This document shows positions 7,651 to 14,968 of a DNA stretch of 64,000 nt, piece after piece. Source of the stretch: CALJTV01 sp036821185 (GTDB lineage: Bacteria > Chloroflexota > Dehalococcoidia > GIF9 > UBA5629). The stretch spans positions 1 through 64,000 of the forward strand of contig DAISKD010000004.1 in the NCBI GenBank assembly GCA_036821185.1, in the 5' to 3' direction. The position numbers and the translations under genes are program-made. Below the pieces are notes generated by a model. That model was not told the origin of the DNA. It worked only from the letters and a program-made list of their open reading frames with translations, and made no database searches. Each line of letters starts with the position of its first letter. Positions within the stretch are counted from its first letter, which is position 1.

Positions 7651-8721
7651 GTGGTAACACCGCTATACGTCGCCTCCTCAGAGACCGCATGTGGAAGCAC
7701 CACGTTGTGCGCTGGCATCGGCAAGAAGTTGATGGCTCGGAAAAAGGTCGGCTTTCTTATCCCCGTTAGGTTCCACGACGCTAAAGCTACCGGCGACCCG
7801 CTATCGGACGCTGCCTTCTTCAAAGAAGTATTTCAACTGCCACAAGATATAGAACAAATTTGCCCACTGGTGTTATCGCCCGCTGAATTATGGCAGTATC
7901 TCACAGAAGATTTGCCAGACTTCAGTCAGAAGTTGCAGCAGATATACCAGGACATCGCACGAGGCAAGGACATGGTCATCATGGAGGGGCTGGGCAACCT
8001 AATTAATGACAAGGTCTCCCAACTCGCCTGCTACTCCATCTCCGAAGCACTCGGGGCTAAGGTGGTCATCGTCCTCCGCTACACCACCAGACCGGAGACA
8101 GCCAGGTTGATACACATATGCCGAAAACTGGGCCAAAGCCTGTTGGGTGTGGTCATAAACCTGACACCCGAGTCAAAAATCGAAGGGGCGAAACAGCATC
8201 TCGCCAGGCAGTTTCAGGAGAGCGGCATACCCGTCCTCGGGATATTACCCCAAATTCGCAGTTTGCTCGGCATCACAGTCGCCGAGCTGAGCAAAGCCCT
8301 CGGTGCCGAGCTCATGCCCAATAACGGCGACACAAACGCTCTTATAGAAAATATAATGCTCGGTGCCGCTACTTCTGGCTCAGGCGTAGACTACTTTGCA
8401 CATAAAGACAACAAAGCGGTTATCTTGAAAGCAGACCGACCTGATATGCAGCTAGCCGCGCTGCAGACATCCCTAAGGTGCCTTGTCCTCGTCGGTGCCA
8501 CCAGCAAACCATCCCCTGCCGTTCTCTCCGCAGCCGAAGAGAAACGGGTGCCGATCATTGCCGCAGGGAAGAAAGTCCCGCAAGTCCTCGCCGACATCGA
8601 AAAGGCGTTGGAAAAGGTTAGCTTTGCCCATCCCGAAAAACTACAAAAGCTGAGCAACATCCTGGAAAGCCACTTCGACTTTGCTACGCTCTACGCAAAG
8701 CTCGGTATCGAGACTAGGTAA
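7651..8721 (+). CDS. BioD-like P-loop and DRTGG-domain protein (COG0857-type)
   Basis: The 356-residue protein resembles the stand-alone form of the N-terminal part of phosphotransacetylases: a dethiobiotin-synthetase-like P-loop domain (about 1-210) and a DRTGG domain (about 215-335, with VDYF and ADRPDMQLAAL). No catalytic phosphotransacetylase domain follows, so a ligand-sensing or regulatory role is likely but unproven. The Walker A stretch reads SETACGSTTL where relatives have SGK(S/T), so the P-loop lysine appears to be replaced by serine. It starts with GTG after AGGGG and has its own promoter divergent from greA. Its last 8 bases overlap the convergent gene. Confidence 0.75.
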   Translation: MVTPLYVASSETACGSTTLCAGIGKKLMARKKVGFLIPVRFHDAKATGDPLSDAAFFKEVFQLPQDIEQICPLVLSPAELWQYLTEDLPDFSQKLQQIYQDIARGKDMVIMEGLGNLINDKVSQLACYSISEALGAKVVIVLRYTTRPETARLIHICRKLGQSLLGVVINLTPESKIEGAKQHLARQFQESGIPVLGILPQIRSLLGITVAELSKALGAELMPNNGDTNALIENIMLGAATSGSGVDYFAHKDNKAVILKADRPDMQLAALQTSLRCLVLVGATSKPSPAVLSAAEEKRVPIIAAGKKVPQVLADIEKALEKVSFAHPEKLQKLSNILESHFDFATLYAKLGIETR

Positions 8722-8947
8722 GCGGCTGTTCGTCAGCTAGAAGCTCCTTGGCAACAGAGGCGAACGCTGCCGGTACCTTGACCTCCACTTTACCCAACCC
8801 ATTAACCGTAAACCCGTAGACCAGCCCGATGCTCTCATACCGCAGGACAACCGGTATCCCCTCACTTTCCAGACGCCCCTTGACTATCTCTGCCTCAGGC
8901 TGCCCCCAGGCTACATATACCGTCACCAAATGGTACTCTTCAGGCAA
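8714..8947 (-). CDS. DUF2007-like small protein
   Basis: A 77-residue protein with the pattern of the DUF2007 (putative signal-transducing protein) family: a first strand VTVYVAWGQPEAEIVKGRLE, then GIPVVLRYES, and a final strand-helix VEVKVPAAFASVAKELL. It is a single alpha-beta domain with no membrane segment. The assigned start is TTG at 8947; a weak SD leaves TTG or GTG codons seven to eight codons later possible. Members often sit alone near housekeeping genes, and their function is not known. The 3' end overlaps the stop of the convergent DRTGG gene by 8 bases. Confidence 0.65.
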   Translation of the reverse strand: MPEEYHLVTVYVAWGQPEAEIVKGRLESEGIPVVLRYESIGLVYGFTVNGLGKVEVKVPAAFASVAKELLADEQPLT

Positions 8948-9008
8948 CTCTTCTACGTCGCCTCAGCCAGTTGGACTTAGCACACCGTAAGGACTTCAGA
9001 ATAAACAC

Positions 9009-9048
9009 AAGCCCTGACTACTAGGCAACATACCTTTCGCCAGGGCTT
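9009..9048 (-). other. Stem-loop downstream of the cysteine-rich protein gene
   Basis: AAGCCCTG (9009-9016) pairs with CAGGGCTT (9041-9048) around a 24-base loop that may hold a small inner stem. It lies after the stop of the 9086 gene and before the DUF2007 gene. No T-run follows on the minus strand, so it is either a non-classical terminator or an mRNA 3'-end stabiliser. No known riboswitch is recognised. Confidence 0.4.
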
Positions 9049-9085
9049 ATTAATGGCCTCGTCCTTACTTAGACCAAAGTCCTAC

Positions 9086-9769
9086 TTATTTCTTGTAGAT
9101 ACCAGGGTTGCTGAGTAGGTTGTCCTGCAGACACCAGGTCAGCGAGCAATGCTCGGTGTGCGGACAGCCGCTGATGCCCCAGTCACCGCCCTTACCGCCA
9201 CCGCTGCACTCGCTCACGCCAAAATGGTTCGGGTGGTCGTCGCTAACCCGCGGATGGGCACTGATGCTGCCTCCTGCCCAGCTCTTGTTGGCGAAAGCCA
9301 AGCTCCGGCCCCAGCAGCAACAGCAGGTAGCCAGCTTGTTCTTCAACACTGGCTTTGATGGGCATTCGACCTCTTTCTGACCGGTGGCTGGACATGCTGC
9401 CTTGGAAAGTGAACCTTTACAGGCTGCCGGGTCTGAACAAATCGCAAGACCGCCCTGCTCTACATCACGGCAAGCGGGACAGCCGGCGGTAGCACCACAG
9501 TCCCTGCTTGGGCAACTTATGCCAAAGAAATCACTGCACCATCTAGTTGGAGCACACAATCCTGAGAGCCTCGACATCGCCTGAATGGGCGTCCTGCCCC
9601 AATTCTTCAAATACAGGTTCCACGAATCAACGTTGTCCTGCCATTTCACCCTGTCCCAGGCGCCCTTCGCCAGCCCAGCATAAGTATCCTCCGCCGATAC
9701 CACAGTCGGCATCAACACCAGAGACGATGCCAATGCCACAGCAAACAAAATACTTACTGCTTTCCTCAA
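9086..9769 (-). CDS. Secreted cysteine-rich protein of unknown function
   Basis: The 227-residue protein has a clear Sec signal peptide (MRK, hydrophobic core, cleavage near VVSA/ED at about 26). The mature part has 18 cysteines, including a CCCC run near residue 150, plus a Gly/Ser-rich region with several histidines (DDHPNH, CPHTEHC). There is no CxxCH haem motif and no membrane anchor. It starts with TTG eight bases after the beginning of GGAGGTG, and a near-consensus promoter lies just upstream, so strong expression is likely. The cysteine density suggests multiple disulfides or metal binding outside the cell. I do not recognise the family. Confidence 0.75.
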   Translation of the reverse strand: MRKAVSILFAVALASSLVLMPTVVSAEDTYAGLAKGAWDRVKWQDNVDSWNLYLKNWGRTPIQAMSRLSGLCAPTRWCSDFFGISCPSRDCGATAGCPACRDVEQGGLAICSDPAACKGSLSKAACPATGQKEVECPSKPVLKNKLATCCCCWGRSLAFANKSWAGGSISAHPRVSDDHPNHFGVSECSGGGKGGDWGISGCPHTEHCSLTWCLQDNLLSNPGIYKK

Positions 9770-9795
9770 TTTGTCACCTCCTTCTTGGCTTTGGT

Positions 9796-9830
9796 GCCTT
9801 GATTTTACAAGGCAAAGACCCTATTGTCAA
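9796..9830 (-). promoter_or_regulatory. Strong promoter with dyad over the -10 box, for the cysteine-rich secreted protein
   Basis: On the minus strand TTGACA (9825-9830, perfect), 17 bases and TAAAAT (9802-9807) precede the TTG start by about 32 bases. The -10 box is exactly framed by an inverted repeat, GCCTTG (9796-9801) and CAAGGC (9808-9813), which could be a repressor operator. No candidate regulator gene lies next to it. Confidence 0.7.
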
Positions 9831-9850
9831 GAGGTCTGCCAGCAAAAGTC

Positions 9851-9879
9851 TTGAAAATCAGTGCTTCAAGATATAAAAT
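9851..9879 (+). promoter_or_regulatory. speD-speE promoter
   Basis: TTGAAA (9851-9856), 17 bases and TAAAAT (9874-9879) point toward speD, with a leader of about 73 bases. The leader contains a first SD-like TAGGAGGTGAG at 9911 and a second, AAAAGGAGGG, at 9941 that serves speD. Confidence 0.55.
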
Positions 9880-9958
9880 TACAGCTTGCTGTTGTCAAAT
9901 ACGCAGCAGATAGGAGGTGAGAACTTCACGACAAAATCTTAAAAGGAGGGAAGGTGAT

Positions 9959-10327
9959 TTGAATGCACTAGGGAGACACTTGTTACTAGAGTTGAGAGAC
10001 TGCAATTCGGAGGTGCTCAATGACCTGAAGTTTCTTAAAGAATGCCTTTACCAAGCCGCCAAGGATATTGGAGCCACCATAGTCAGTGAATGTTTCCACG
10101 AATTTAGCCCCCATGGTATTAGCGGCGTGGTCATTATCTCGGAATCACACCTCTGCATCCATACTTGGCCGGAGCACGGGTACGCCGCTGTGGATATATT
10201 CACCTGCGGGGATACCGTGGATCCCGAGGGGGCTGTGAAACCACTCGTAGAAAAACTTGGCTCCAAAAACCCTTCTTTTATTGAAATGAAGAGGGGCATC
10301 CTGCAAGACAGCCGAGTCGGAGTGTGA
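9959..10327 (+). CDS. speH: S-adenosylmethionine decarboxylase proenzyme, prokaryotic type
   Basis: Makes decarboxylated AdoMet, the aminopropyl donor for spermidine. The self-cleaving, pyruvoyl-forming site is seen in IISESHLCIHTWPEHG, where cleavage before the Ser of ESH gives the pyruvoyl group. With the TTG start at 9959, behind AAAAGGAGGG, this serine is residue 63, as in the Thermotoga enzyme, and the length of 122 residues is normal. A GTG at 9917 would add 14 residues but sits inside an SD-like sequence. Its stop overlaps the speE start by four bases (GTGA), which suggests translational coupling. Confidence 0.95.
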   Translation: MNALGRHLLLELRDCNSEVLNDLKFLKECLYQAAKDIGATIVSECFHEFSPHGISGVVIISESHLCIHTWPEHGYAAVDIFTCGDTVDPEGAVKPLVEKLGSKNPSFIEMKRGILQDSRVGV

Positions 10328-11265
10328 ACCAAATGGGCGACCCAGATAGTCCTGATAAAGATAAAGGTAACTGGCTATACGACCCAATAAACCCTAACCT
10401 CTTCCAGCTCCATAGGATAAAGCGACGGATATACTCGGAGCGGACAGAATTCCAGTATCTGGAGATAGTGGAAACAGCCAGCTTCGGGATATGCTTGGTA
10501 CTGGATGGAAGAATCCAGTCCAGCGAGCGCGACGAGTTCATCTATCACGAGGCGCTGGTCCACCCGGTCATGCTGGCACATGATAGCCCCCAGACCGTTT
10601 TCATCGCCGGGGGAGGCGAAGGTGCCACATTACGAGAGGTGCTAAAGCACAAGACCGTTAAAAGAGTGGTCATGGTGGATATAGACAGGCGTGTGATAGA
10701 TGTCTGCCAGCACCATCTTCCTGCTTTTCACCAGGGCTCATTTGAGGATGCCCGCCTCGATCTCCACTTCGCCGACGCTAGAAAATACCTTGAACAGACC
10801 TCGGAAAACTTCGATGTGGCAATAATAGACCTGGTAGAGCCGATAAAAGAGGGACCAGCCTGCCTGCTGTACACACGGGAATTCTACCAGCTCGTTAGAA
10901 GCAGGCTAGCCCCCCGCGGTATTCTTTGCACCCAGTCCAGCGCCGCCGGCTGGGCAAACCTTTCCCTGTTTACTGCAATAGTCAACACATTGAAAAGCAT
11001 TTTTCCCATAGCCCGCCCCTACCACATCTATGTCCCCTCATTTGTCGATATGTGGGGGTTCACCGCAGCCTCAGAAAGCATCGACGCAAGCAAGCTATCC
11101 CCCCGAGAGGTCAACCGCAGAATTGCCACCAGAATGGTAACAAAGCCCAAGTCTTACGACGGGCTTTCCCATCTGGCTATGTTCACCCTCCCCAGACATA
11201 TCCGCCGCCGCGTGGCATCCACCCAGAGGATCGCCACGGACAACACCCCCTTTGTCATCCGCTGA
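10324..11265 (+). CDS. speE: Spermidine synthase (polyamine aminopropyltransferase)
   Basis: Transfers the aminopropyl group from decarboxylated AdoMet to putrescine. The 313-residue protein has the N-terminal beta domain (FQYLEIVETASFGICLVLDG) and a Rossmann-type core. The core carries the glycine loop IAGGGEGATLREVL, the acidic end of the next strand VDID, the DAR motif before KYL, and IIDLVEP in place of the usual D-D-P segment. The GTG start overlaps the speD stop; an ATG three codons later is possible. Together with speD it gives the last two steps of spermidine synthesis; no ornithine, arginine or agmatine enzyme is in the window. Confidence 0.93.
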   Translation: MNQMGDPDSPDKDKGNWLYDPINPNLFQLHRIKRRIYSERTEFQYLEIVETASFGICLVLDGRIQSSERDEFIYHEALVHPVMLAHDSPQTVFIAGGGEGATLREVLKHKTVKRVVMVDIDRRVIDVCQHHLPAFHQGSFEDARLDLHFADARKYLEQTSENFDVAIIDLVEPIKEGPACLLYTREFYQLVRSRLAPRGILCTQSSAAGWANLSLFTAIVNTLKSIFPIARPYHIYVPSFVDMWGFTAASESIDASKLSPREVNRRIATRMVTKPKSYDGLSHLAMFTLPRHIRRRVASTQRIATDNTPFVIR

Positions 11266-11298
11266 TATCTTCAGCACCACCACACTGAAATAAAGTCC

Positions 11299-11838
11299 CT
11301 ACACCGACTGTCCCACAGAGGGCGTTTCCGGACGAAATATCTCCATGACCAAAAAAGAGTAGCCCCAGCAGAAAAGGCTCCCGCAGGGGGTAAAGCCACA
11401 CTTTTTAAAGCACCTCTGTGCCCGTATATTCCAGTCAAGCGTCTTAAGGTACACCCTTCGCAGATTGGTGTGTGTGAAAATGTACTTCAGCAGGGTAGTA
11501 ATGGCGTCTGCCCCATAACCACGGTTCCAATAAGCCCGGTTGCCGATCATTATGCCCAGCTCCGCTTCCCGTTTTCCTTCATCGATATTGAAAAAGCCGC
11601 AATTGCCAATATGTTCTCCCTCTAGGGTCTCTATAGCAAACCGCTGCCCTGAGTAATGGTGTTGCAATTCCCACACATAGTCCTGCAAAAACTCTTTAAA
11701 GGAGCAGGTGAGGGGCGAAGCAGCATCAAGACGACATAGTTCGGCATCCCGCCGCCAGGCATAGTCGTTAGTTGCGTCCCCGAGGTGTTTTGGGCGTAAC
11801 CTTACTTTTTCACCAACCAGTGATAACTGCTCAATCAA
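11299..11838 (-). CDS. GNAT-family N-acetyltransferase, RimJ/RimL-like
   Basis: A 179-residue acetyltransferase of the RimJ/RimL group that uses acetyl-CoA to acetylate an amine, often a protein N-terminus. Visible elements are an N-terminal strand GEKVRLRP, the acceptor-side strand IGNCGFFNID, a long strand AELGIMIG and the acetyl-CoA loop NRGYGADAI followed by the NIRAQRCFKKCGF helix typical of the fold. The start is placed at TTG 11838, since the open frame further upstream runs inside the HEAT-repeat gene. The reading frames overlap by 8 bases, indicating coupled translation. Substrate unknown. Confidence 0.75.
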   Translation of the reverse strand: MIEQLSLVGEKVRLRPKHLGDATNDYAWRRDAELCRLDAASPLTCSFKEFLQDYVWELQHHYSGQRFAIETLEGEHIGNCGFFNIDEGKREAELGIMIGNRAYWNRGYGADAITTLLKYIFTHTNLRRVYLKTLDWNIRAQRCFKKCGFTPCGSLFCWGYSFLVMEIFRPETPSVGQSV

Positions 11839-12769
11839 GATCGTCCAGCGATTGCGACAATGGTTCTTCGTTGAAACGCAGCACCTCAAGAGCTGCTTCT
11901 GCTGCCTGGCGGATTCGCTCTTCGCTGCTATGCTGTAGCCTTATCAGCGCCTGCTTCGCTTCCCTTCCACCGATCTCGCCCAACGCCCGTATCGCCGCCT
12001 CTTGCACCTCGCTATCGACATCCTCAATTAATCGCAAAAGTTGTGGCACTGCCTCCATAGCCCCCAGCTCGGCACAGGCGTTGGCTGCTTCATATCTTGC
12101 AGCGGGGTCATCGCTCTCAAGCTCATCGAGCAGGAAGTCCAACCACAACATGTCGCAGTTGCGTCCCATGGTATATATGGCGCTCAGTTTGAATTCGGCA
12201 CCGCCCTGGCGATATGCCTGCTCTATCAACTCCTTCACCCGCGGCTGGCTGAACACAGAGATAGCCTCGAGGGCGCGCCGCCTGACCTGGACAGGCTCCT
12301 GTTCGTTGTTAATAACTTCAAGCAAGGCTTCATACACCAGGTCTTTATAGTAAGGAGATATCTCACCGCACTCAGCAAGCAGGGCAAAATTACCCAGGGC
12401 TGTAGCCGCCGCCTCTCGCACTCTAGCTGAACTGTCCTTTCTCAAGCGTTTCACCAGCGGCATGATGAGTTGAAAGTTGTCCTCACCTTCCAGACCCAGT
12501 ACTGCCTGCAACCTCACCGTCTCATCATCATCGCTTAGGCAAGAGACAAACACAGCAGTGAAGTCCAGTCCTAAGTCTGTCTCACTCAGATGTACCAGCC
12601 TCGAAATGATGTCCTTTTTTCGCGCTGAATCCAGCCCCGCCCAGTTAAGTTCGAAAAATTTCAGCTCTTCAAGTCCCAAGCCCGAGAGACATGCAAGCTC
12701 AGAGCTGGTCACCGGACTATCAGAGTTGAGCAGACCGTTTATCCTTTCTATACGCGCTGCCTGCTGCAT
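11831..12769 (-). CDS. HEAT-repeat protein
   Basis: The 312-residue all-helical protein is made of HEAT/PBS-lyase-type repeats of about 30 residues. Examples are DDDETVRLQAVLGLEG, DSSARVREAAATALGN, DPAARYEAANACAELG and DSEVQEAAIRALGEIG. There is no signal peptide or enzyme motif. Such proteins act as scaffolds or as lyases for bilins and other cofactors, and nothing here favours the second. It sits 3 bases after the PAC2 gene, in the tldD-tldE-PAC2-HEAT-GNAT train, which hints at a shared role in protein handling, but this is inference. Confidence 0.8.
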   Translation of the reverse strand: MQQAARIERINGLLNSDSPVTSSELACLSGLGLEELKFFELNWAGLDSARKKDIISRLVHLSETDLGLDFTAVFVSCLSDDDETVRLQAVLGLEGEDNFQLIMPLVKRLRKDSSARVREAAATALGNFALLAECGEISPYYKDLVYEALLEVINNEQEPVQVRRRALEAISVFSQPRVKELIEQAYRQGGAEFKLSAIYTMGRNCDMLWLDFLLDELESDDPAARYEAANACAELGAMEAVPQLLRLIEDVDSEVQEAAIRALGEIGGREAKQALIRLQHSSEERIRQAAEAALEVLRFNEEPLSQSLDDLD

Positions 12770-12772
12770 ACC

Positions 12773-13621
12773 TTAGAACTCCTCATCGTCATCCTCTTCT
12801 TCCTCACCCTCTCCCTCATCTTCTTCCTCTTCTACCTCTTCCTCGTCTTCCGGAGGCCACACTGGCTTGGTATAGCGGTCGATATATTCGCCCATAGCCG
12901 CTGCTGCCACTTTTTTTATCTCTTCGTCCGACTCTTTTGCCAGCGCGGCCAGCTCTGCTAGGTCTATGTTAATGTCCAGTAGTTGCACCAGTACCTCGAG
13001 CACCGCCAGAGCGGCTTTAGGATTAGGGATCTTGGTAGTATAAGAAGGGACCTCACCAAGAAGACATATCCCCTCCACACCACATTCCTTAGCTACGCCA
13101 AGAAATAGCCCGTTGAGCCCGGCGATCTGGACATCGCCGCGTAGCACCACGTCATATTTCTTCAAGACTTCAATAAGCTTCCTGTTTGTGGCTGCTCCCC
13201 ATACCCTCGGCTTCTCGGTATGATGAATTTTTGCCATAGCCGCAGCAGTAGTATAGACCCTCTTCACCTTCAGAGTCCTCCCGACATTAAGCACGCGGCG
13301 AGCCAGGTCGTAGCCCTTGAAACTGGGTTGTTCTTCACCAATGAACAGCAGTAGACCGCGGTCAGTGCGGGAGTTATGCCAGTAATAGAACTTGCTTTCT
13401 GGAAATCGTGGCGCCTCGATCAGATTGCCCTTCACCATGATGCCGATGGGGTCAAAAAACTCAAAGGGCTCCAGCTCCCCGATCTCCTCGGCACCCAGTT
13501 TATCTTGCAGGTACTTGGCCACAATTAGCCCTACATTACCGATGCCCGGCCAGGCAGCCAGCATATCACAAACCTTAGGGTGGACTTCCTTATGCAACTT
13601 TATCGGACTTTTTGCCCTCAT
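12773..13621 (-). CDS. PAC2-family protein with a long acidic tail
   Basis: The 282-residue protein carries the PAC2 fold (proteasome-assembly-chaperone 2-like) found in archaea, actinobacteria and some Chloroflexota. Signs are the N-terminal AAWPGIGNVGLIVAKYL, the GLLLFIGEEQPSFKGYDLA strand-loop and the LLGEVPSYTTKIPNPKAA segment. The last 27 or so residues are almost entirely Glu and Asp, an intrinsically disordered acidic tail beyond the usual domain. In other organisms PAC2 proteins help assemble 20S proteasomes; no proteasome subunit is seen here. It follows tldE by 18 bases and may work with that peptidase, which is inference. Confidence 0.82.
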   Translation of the reverse strand: MRAKSPIKLHKEVHPKVCDMLAAWPGIGNVGLIVAKYLQDKLGAEEIGELEPFEFFDPIGIMVKGNLIEAPRFPESKFYYWHNSRTDRGLLLFIGEEQPSFKGYDLARRVLNVGRTLKVKRVYTTAAAMAKIHHTEKPRVWGAATNRKLIEVLKKYDVVLRGDVQIAGLNGLFLGVAKECGVEGICLLGEVPSYTTKIPNPKAALAVLEVLVQLLDINIDLAELAALAKESDEEIKKVAAAAMGEYIDRYTKPVWPPEDEEEVEEEEDEGEGEEEEDDDEEF

Positions 13622-13639
13622 GCCCCGATCACCCCCGGT

Positions 13640-14968
13640 CTAACCGCCCTTGGTAGCTACCGACAGGCCTCGGCAATACAAACACGGGGTCAGCAACATA
13701 CCCTCCACCCATCTTCTTTCCTTCCCGATGCCCTCAATCCGATTCAACACCTGGTACACATTACCCGATACCATCGTGTCCTTCACCCTGCCTACAATCT
13801 CTCCATCCTCCACTTTGTAGCCCAGCAGGACGTTGCCACTGAAATCGCCGTTAAGCACATTTCCCTGTTCAGCACCCATCACCAGCTCCACCACCAGCCC
13901 TTCTTTGACGTCCCTCACCATGTCCCAGAAATTACCGTCCCCCTCGCCAACCACCAGCGAGCTGGGGTGGGGCGCGGGCAATCCGCCCTGCCGGTTGCCA
14001 TTGCCAGTGCTCGTGGAACCGGAAAGGGCTGCAGTATGCAGGTCGTAAAGAAAATGGGCCACCACCCCACGCTCCACCAGCGCTGTCCGTTGACCGGGCA
14101 CCCCCTCATCATCACAGGGATAGCTACGGGACTGTAAAGGTAAAGTGGCATCGTCCCACAGGTTAAACCTGGCATCAAATGCCTGCTCTCCCAACTTGTC
14201 TTTCAACGGTGAAGCTCCGTCATAGACGACCTTGCCATTAAACGCTGCTACAAGCGAGGGCAGGAGACAACTGGCAACTCCATAGGCAGTGAAAATCACC
14301 GGCATCGCCCCTCCCTTGATACTTGCATTCCGCTTCGCCAATTCAAGCTGTCTTATCACCTCCTCAGCCACCGGTTTGAACTCCGTCAGCCGGCGACAAG
14401 AGCTCCGACTATCGCCGACAAACAGCATATCCTCTCCCCTGACCAACATACCATCGATGCCTATTCTGAAATAACTCTTCCTGTAGCTGGCTTCACCGCC
14501 ATTAGAGTTAATCAGGCGCACGGAGATGATCCGCTTTGTCACCACAGCATCGCACAAAAGTTCAGGCGTATGTGACCGAACAACGTCGATAAGCCCTTGC
14601 CCCAACTCAGCCATATCCTCGATAGGTACCCCGTCCACTTCGGGGTCAAAGGTCTCCACCGGTGCATGATCCACCCTCGCAGGAAAAGAAAAACTTTCAG
14701 GTACATCGAAGTAGCAAGCCTCCAGTGCCATCTGCACCAGGTCCACCGGCTTAATAAAGCCGCTTGCCTGGGCAAAGCCAGCTTTGCCTTTTCTTATGAT
14801 CCTGAGCGCGGTGACGGTGCTCTCCCTGGTTTCCACCTGCTTCAACCGGTTGGCATGAAAATGCACTGGCGTCGCCGCCGACACCGTCTGAAACACTTCA
14901 GCCTGCTCCGCCACCTCTTTAGCTTTCTCCAGGACCTCTTCTACTATTGTTTGCCTCCCACTAGACAT
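13640..14968 (-). CDS. TldE/PmbA-type subunit of a TldD/TldE peptidase
   Basis: The inactive partner of the TldD/TldE heterodimer, which degrades unfolded peptides and matures some modified peptides such as microcins. The protein (442 residues from ATG 14968, behind AAGGG) has the N-terminal PmbA/TldA domain and the C-terminal half with CDDEGVPGQRTALVERG and the PHPSSLVVGEG segment. It lacks the HExxxH zinc motif found in its partner, as expected for TldE. Its start lies inside the last 25 bases of tldD, so synthesis is coupled. An upstream in-frame start at 15016 is less likely because of the overlap. Confidence 0.88.
   Translation of the reverse strand: MSSGRQTIVEEVLEKAKEVAEQAEVFQTVSAATPVHFHANRLKQVETRESTVTALRIIRKGKAGFAQASGFIKPVDLVQMALEACYFDVPESFSFPARVDHAPVETFDPEVDGVPIEDMAELGQGLIDVVRSHTPELLCDAVVTKRIISVRLINSNGGEASYRKSYFRIGIDGMLVRGEDMLFVGDSRSSCRRLTEFKPVAEEVIRQLELAKRNASIKGGAMPVIFTAYGVASCLLPSLVAAFNGKVVYDGASPLKDKLGEQAFDARFNLWDDATLPLQSRSYPCDDEGVPGQRTALVERGVVAHFLYDLHTAALSGSTSTGNGNRQGGLPAPHPSSLVVGEGDGNFWDMVRDVKEGLVVELVMGAEQGNVLNGDFSGNVLLGYKVEDGEIVGRVKDTMVSGNVYQVLNRIEGIGKERRWVEGMLLTPCLYCRGLSVATKGG

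Noticed and set aside
9009..9048. Riboswitch downstream of the Cys-rich gene
   Set aside because: The stem-loop has no core of a known riboswitch class that I recognise, and its position after a stop codon fits a 3'-end structure better.
9086..9769. Methylamine dehydrogenase light-chain-like protein
   Set aside because: The spacing of some cysteines and a Trp-Cys near the end recall it, but the segment order and the cysteine count do not fit and no mau genes are nearby.
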